Below are positions 60,662 to 64,000 of a stretch of DNA of 64,000 bases, in pieces. The translations under genes and the position numbers were made by a program. Below the pieces are notes generated by a model. It saw only the letters and a program-made list of their open reading frames with translations. It was not told the DNA's origin and did no database searches. Numbering within the stretch: the stretch's first letter is position 1; each line of letters opens with the position of its first letter. Source of the stretch: Pirellulaceae bacterium (GTDB lineage Bacteria; Planctomycetota; Planctomycetia; Pirellulales; Pirellulaceae); contig JADYZV010000039.1 in the NCBI GenBank assembly GCA_020852965.1, positions 62,001 through 126,000 on the forward strand. Reading direction: 5' to 3'.

Positions 60662-62271
60662 ATCTTGCGAGTCTTCAATTCTCGTGGTTTGGAAAGGTGC
60701 CCTGTCAGACGCGAGACGATGAGGATCGTGAGCAGGCCCGCCAGCATGCTAGTTGTGCGGAATGGAAAATTGACTACGTCATCCACGTCGACCATCGGGT
60801 AGGGAATTATTCGCGGCAATCCCAGCGCGGGCTCGCCCCCGCCAAGTCGCAACATAGCGGCGACGATGAAACCAGCGAAACTTCCAATCGCATTGGCGCG
60901 CCGATCGAAAAGCGCTGTCACCAACTGAGCAAACAGGATGCAGTAGACTAGGTCGCTGCATAGAAACCATAATGCATAGACGCTCTGGATTTTCAAGGCG
61001 AGCAAGGTCGCGGTAATGCCGACAATCCAAATCAACCGACGAACCACCTTGTTCAGTGGAATGGCCGACGGCTTGCCTCTGGTCAAGGGGCGATAGACGT
61101 TCCACACGCCCATCGACGAGGCCGACAAGATCGATGAATCGACGCTGCTCATCACCGCTGCGGCGAGTGCCCCCAGCCCGATCGTAGCCACGATGGGCGG
61201 GGCAAGGTGCTTTAGGACATAGGGTAATGCGATCGCGGAGTTTTCGGGGCCACTTAAACCCATACTCGCCCAATCGGTCGTTGCGCAAATCATCCCGATC
61301 GCCACAGCCGGCAGCGAGGCGACTAGGCACAGTACGCCCGCGCCCACCGACAACCAAGCAGCCGTGTTTTCTGTCTTGCTCGATAACACACGCTGAAAGT
61401 AGACATGCCAGGGAATCCCCCCAAACACCAGCAGCAGCGCGTAGTCCCACCACAAGTAGCGCGTGTCGCCCCAAGACCGAGGTGGGGTCAACGACGCCGC
61501 ATCCCCCAGCTTCACTTGATAGGCAACATAGAGCCCAGTGAATCCCGATTCGGGCATCACAAACGGCAACGCGAGTAGCAGCCCAACCATCAATATGGCC
61601 AACTGAAAAATGTCCGTCATTGCCACCGCCCGCATCCCACCCAGGGCCGTGTAGGCGATGGCGATCGCGGCACTGAGTACGATCGAGAGACTGAAGTTAA
61701 TTTCTAAGATGAATCCAAACGTCGTTCCGAGTGCCGTCAAGATCGCGGCGGTCCAAAACACTTCGCCAAGTAACGCGGGCAAATACAACACGGTTGCCAT
61801 TGATTGGCCGAAACGGTCTTCTAGCGGGTCGAGCATGGTCGTGTAGTTTCTACGGCGCATGGGACGGGCAAAGATCAGCCCGCCTAGGATGAGGCTAAGT
61901 GCGTAGCCCCACGGCGCTTGCGCCCATACTAAACCGGAACTGTACACCGCCTCGGCGGTCCCGTTGATAAACCCACCACCAACCCAGGTTGCCGTCATCG
62001 TCAGCAGCGCCGTAATCAATGGCAGCGACCGACCTGCAAGCAGCATCTCCTCGACTCGCATATCTTGGGTTCGCGCGGCTGACAATCCCAGTGAGAACAT
62101 GGCCGAGTAGAAGAAAGCCAGCGCAAGATAGCCGCTCCAGAAAAGCTGGCCGTTCACGTAGTGCAGTACCCCCCCGAGCGATGTCAGCGCGGCAAACAGA
62201 GCGATACCAGCCAGCAGCGAGCGAATTCGGTGTTGGGAATTACGAATTGCGATATCGACTTGCTGCTTCAT
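60658..62271 (-). CDS. Sodium:solute symporter resembling animal high-affinity choline transporter CHT1 (SLC5A7)
   Basis: 537 residues from ATG 62271 (TTG 62313 is possible upstream). A 13-14 helix SSS-family transporter. Segments agree closely with my memory of CHT1: TMTATWVGGGFINGTAEAVY, GLVWAQAPWGYALSLILGGL, LLVFGGIPWHVYFQRVLSS, AAVMSSVDSSILSASSM, ALWFLCSDLVYCILFAQL and LRLGGGEPALGLP. It carries an extra N-terminal hydrophobic segment (SLLAGIALFAALTSLGGVL). Being first in an operon with betB and betA, it very probably imports choline with Na+ for betaine synthesis. CHT1-specific assignment is from motif memory, not alignment. Confidence 0.88.
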   Translation of the reverse strand: MKQQVDIAIRNSQHRIRSLLAGIALFAALTSLGGVLHYVNGQLFWSGYLALAFFYSAMFSLGLSAARTQDMRVEEMLLAGRSLPLITALLTMTATWVGGGFINGTAEAVYSSGLVWAQAPWGYALSLILGGLIFARPMRRRNYTTMLDPLEDRFGQSMATVLYLPALLGEVFWTAAILTALGTTFGFILEINFSLSIVLSAAIAIAYTALGGMRAVAMTDIFQLAILMVGLLLALPFVMPESGFTGLYVAYQVKLGDAASLTPPRSWGDTRYLWWDYALLLVFGGIPWHVYFQRVLSSKTENTAAWLSVGAGVLCLVASLPAVAIGMICATTDWASMGLSGPENSAIALPYVLKHLAPPIVATIGLGALAAAVMSSVDSSILSASSMGVWNVYRPLTRGKPSAIPLNKVVRRLIWIVGITATLLALKIQSVYALWFLCSDLVYCILFAQLVTALFDRRANAIGSFAGFIVAAMLRLGGGEPALGLPRIIPYPMVDVDDVVNFPFRTTSMLAGLLTILIVSRLTGHLSKPRELKTRKI

Positions 62272-62375
62272 TCCTATCCGTTTGTTCTTCGTCGATGGCG
62301 ACGGTGACCGCAATGTGCGAGGTCGTCAACCTTTTGTCATCTCAATGGGGTTGTTACGGCACGCTCGCGTCCTAA

Positions 62376-62456
62376 CGTAACACAACACGGCACATTTAGT
62401 AACCGAAGAGACACGCTCGGAAAACGCGATGTTATGATCGCCCCAAATGTGTTACG
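62376..62456. promoter_or_regulatory. Inverted-repeat operator candidate between the bet operon and BCCT gene
   Basis: CGTAACACA (62376-62384) and CACATTT (62391-62397) are mirrored by AAATGTGTTACG (62445-62456), whose reverse complement is CGTAACACATTT. A further TTGTTACG lies at about 62351-62358. The half-sites lie in the 371-bp region between the divergent bet operon and BCCT gene and could bind a shared regulator; a BetI-type regulator gene is not in the window. Confidence 0.4.
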
Positions 62457-62642
62457 ATATTTGGCGTGAGGTATTTTTCTATTCGCCAAATCCTCGGTCC
62501 GCTATAAATGTCGCGTCCAAACTGTCTAATATGCTTGTATCCTCTCGCTTGCGGGAGAGTGACGAGCACGGCGAGCGGGGAGGGCTAGCCGTATTAGGAG
62601 CACATCTCAACCTTCTCCTACTATCCACTGCCGACTAGCTTA

Positions 62643-64000
62643 TTGACTTCCAACAAGACCACAACGGAACTCCCTCGACTTCGCTTCGGCAAGCATATCG
62701 AGATACACCCAGTCGTTTTTCCTGCGGCTGTGCTGATATTGGTTGCGCTGGTCGCAGTCAGCATTCTGTACGGTGGTCCCGACATGTTAGGTCGCTGCAT
62801 TCGTCTTCGCGACTGGATCGGCGATCGCTTCGGCTGGCTGTACGTAGCCTCGATGTCCGGCTTTCTAGGTTTTGCGATCTGGTTAGCGATGGGACGTTAC
62901 GCTCATATCCGGCTTGGACGCGACGACGAACAGCCCGAGTATAGCACTTTGTCGTGGTTCGCCATGTTGTTCAGCGCAGGGATGGGAATTGGCCTGCTAT
63001 TTTTCAGCGTGGCTGAGCCGATATCCCATTTCCAATCTCCACCACCTGGATTCGCCGAAGGCTTGAATGCGACCCGTTTGGCGATGGCCGTCACGATTTT
63101 CCACTGGGGACTACATCCTTGGGCACTGTACGCAATCGTTGGACTGTCTCTGGCCTTTTTTGGCTTTCGCCTCGGGATGCCGCTCAGCTTTCGATCGTTG
63201 CTGCACCCCGTTTTAGGTGATCGCGTTTGGGGGCGTCTGGGCGATGTGGTTGATACGCTGGCTATTATCGCAACACTGATGGGCGTAGCGACTTCGTTGG
63301 GCATTGGCGCCAAGCAAGTCAACGCGGGGCTGTCGTTCCTATTGGGGATTCCCAGTGGAACGGGAACGCAAATCAGCCTAATTGCCGCAATCACAGCCTT
63401 AGCAACCATTTCAGTGGTATTGGGATTGGATGCCGGCATTCGCCGCTTGAGTGAACTAAATATCGTCTTGGCGTTTGGCTTGATGCTACTTCTGATTTTC
63501 GGTGGTGGCCTAGTCGCGTTTTTGAGCGCATCGATCGAGAACCTGGGGGCTTATCTACAGATCCTACCGTTCAATTCATTTCGTACAGGCGCGTTTAATT
63601 CGGCGAGTCGAACTTGGGTGAACGAGTGGACGGTGTTCTACTGGGCGTGGTGGATCAGTTGGTCGCCGTTCGTCGGGATGTTCATCGCTCGTGTCTCGCG
63701 TGGCAGGACGATTCGCGAGTTTATTACGGGTGTGGTGCTGGTGCCCACGGTCGTCGCGGCGTTGTGGCTGACGGCCTTTGGTACAGCCACTTTGCGTCAG
63801 CATACTGAGTTTCTAGAGCAAGCGGCTCTTCAAGCAGACTCGACAAACACACCGTCGATGGCGGGGCTGCCGCAGTATTGGGTCGGCGAACTGGATGCGA
63901 ATAAGCAGTTGATACGGCAGGACGACGGCACATTCCGGCGAACCCAGGTATCGCTCACGGCAGTCGAGTATTTGTCGTCTCCGGTCGTAACGCCCGACGG
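62643..64000 (+). CDS. BCCT-family betaine/choline transporter, N-terminal part, runs off the window end
   Basis: 452 codons are visible and the frame is open at 64000. The start is uncertain: no ATG precedes the domain, and TTG 62643 (LTSNKTTTELPRLRFG) is the best candidate. BCCT features: EIHPVVFPAAVLILVALVAV (TM1), WLYVASMSGFLGFAIWLA, LFSAGMGIGLLFFSVAEPIS, HWGLHPWALYAIVG, GVATSLGIGAKQVNAGL, and EWTVFYWAWWISWSPFVGMF with the aromatic substrate box. AGMGIG matches Na+-coupled BetP rather than H+-coupled BetT. An extended loop (about residues 395-452) follows a late helix. Together with the divergent bet operon it forms an osmoprotection island. Confidence 0.88.
   Translation, partial: MTSNKTTTELPRLRFGKHIEIHPVVFPAAVLILVALVAVSILYGGPDMLGRCIRLRDWIGDRFGWLYVASMSGFLGFAIWLAMGRYAHIRLGRDDEQPEYSTLSWFAMLFSAGMGIGLLFFSVAEPISHFQSPPPGFAEGLNATRLAMAVTIFHWGLHPWALYAIVGLSLAFFGFRLGMPLSFRSLLHPVLGDRVWGRLGDVVDTLAIIATLMGVATSLGIGAKQVNAGLSFLLGIPSGTGTQISLIAAITALATISVVLGLDAGIRRLSELNIVLAFGLMLLLIFGGGLVAFLSASIENLGAYLQILPFNSFRTGAFNSASRTWVNEWTVFYWAWWISWSPFVGMFIARVSRGRTIREFITGVVLVPTVVAALWLTAFGTATLRQHTEFLEQAALQADSTNTPSMAGLPQYWVGELDANKQLIRQDDGTFRRTQVSLTAVEYLSSPVVTPD

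Noticed and set aside
1-64000. CRISPR arrays, rRNA operons, integrases and complete insertion sequences
   Set aside because: None recognised on reading; the repeats present have no spacer structure of 30-40 bp unique sequences and no transposase gene was found.

Overview
The window reads as a chromosomal segment of a planctomycete, most likely in the Pirellulales (Rhodopirellula/Blastopirellula type). The evidence is family content: a PSCyt1/DUF1549/DUF1553 cytochrome next to a DUF1501 protein, a TIGR03000-repeat protein, a membrane Ser/Thr kinase, a fused CcsBA, an HTTM protein, an Uma2 nuclease and squalene synthesis through the HpnC/HpnD/HpnE route. Two cytochrome-type proteins, a membrane pyrophosphatase and a choline/betaine island fit an aerobic, probably marine or brackish lifestyle. 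That habitat is inference from gene content only.

Layout. 1-6.3 kb: N-terminal part of a secreted pectate lyase (minus), gatA and gatB separated by three copies of an intergenic repeat, a stand-alone C-terminal domain of the SAM hydroxide adenosyltransferase family, and bioA. 6.3-16.1 kb: small secreted proteins, a secreted isoaspartyl methyltransferase with an added C-terminal beta domain, a Gly/Ser/Tyr-rich TIGR03000 protein followed by a clear terminator, an HTTM pair, Uma2, archaeal-type phosphoglycerate mutase, and a phosphoglucose-isomerase homologue that appears catalytically dead and is coupled to a small Rieske protein. 16.3-25.3 kb: receptor-like kinase, small cytochrome-like protein, membrane protein plus ABC ATPase, HpcH/HpaI aldolase, aminotransferase. 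25.4-30.2 kb (minus): a three-gene TolQ/MotA-type motor operon whose two spacers hold 7-bp tandem arrays. 30.5-40.1 kb: envelope proteins, an acidic HTH/TM protein, lipoproteins, ccsBA, EamA permease. 40.3-49.7 kb: cytochrome/DUF1501 pair split by an inverted-repeat element, K+-dependent membrane pyrophosphatase, small protein, decayed Rpn-type nuclease. 49.7-56.9 kb: hpnE, a fused hpnC-hpnD, divergent ispH, pyrB and a degenerate dihydroorotase homologue. 57.6-64 kb: betA, betB and an SLC5A7 (CHT1)-like choline symporter in one overlapping minus-strand operon, divergent from a BCCT transporter that runs off the window.

How the genes connect. IspH, HpnCD and HpnE form a terpenoid block: IspH makes the C5 precursors, and HpnCD plus HpnE convert farnesyl diphosphate to squalene. 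The betaine block pairs uptake (CHT1-like and BCCT) with two-step oxidation of choline. CcsBA can attach heme to the CXXCH proteins in the same window. PyrB and its neighbour probably form a carbamoyltransferase complex in which the second protein is structural. The energised motor operon has one channel subunit and two different single-TM coiled-coil partners; it is the best candidate here for an uncharacterised machine.

The window is unusually rich in short interspersed repeats. I separate five families, called here A (GTAGTGGACGAGG type), B (CCGACGCGGAGCG type), R (GCGGGGATTCATCCCCGC type), C (ACCACGAAxxACACGAAG type) and heptad arrays (GGTTCTT/GGTTCTA). Copies sit in spacers but also inside two genes. 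All family assignments are from reading the sequence and from memory of the families; no database search was run.
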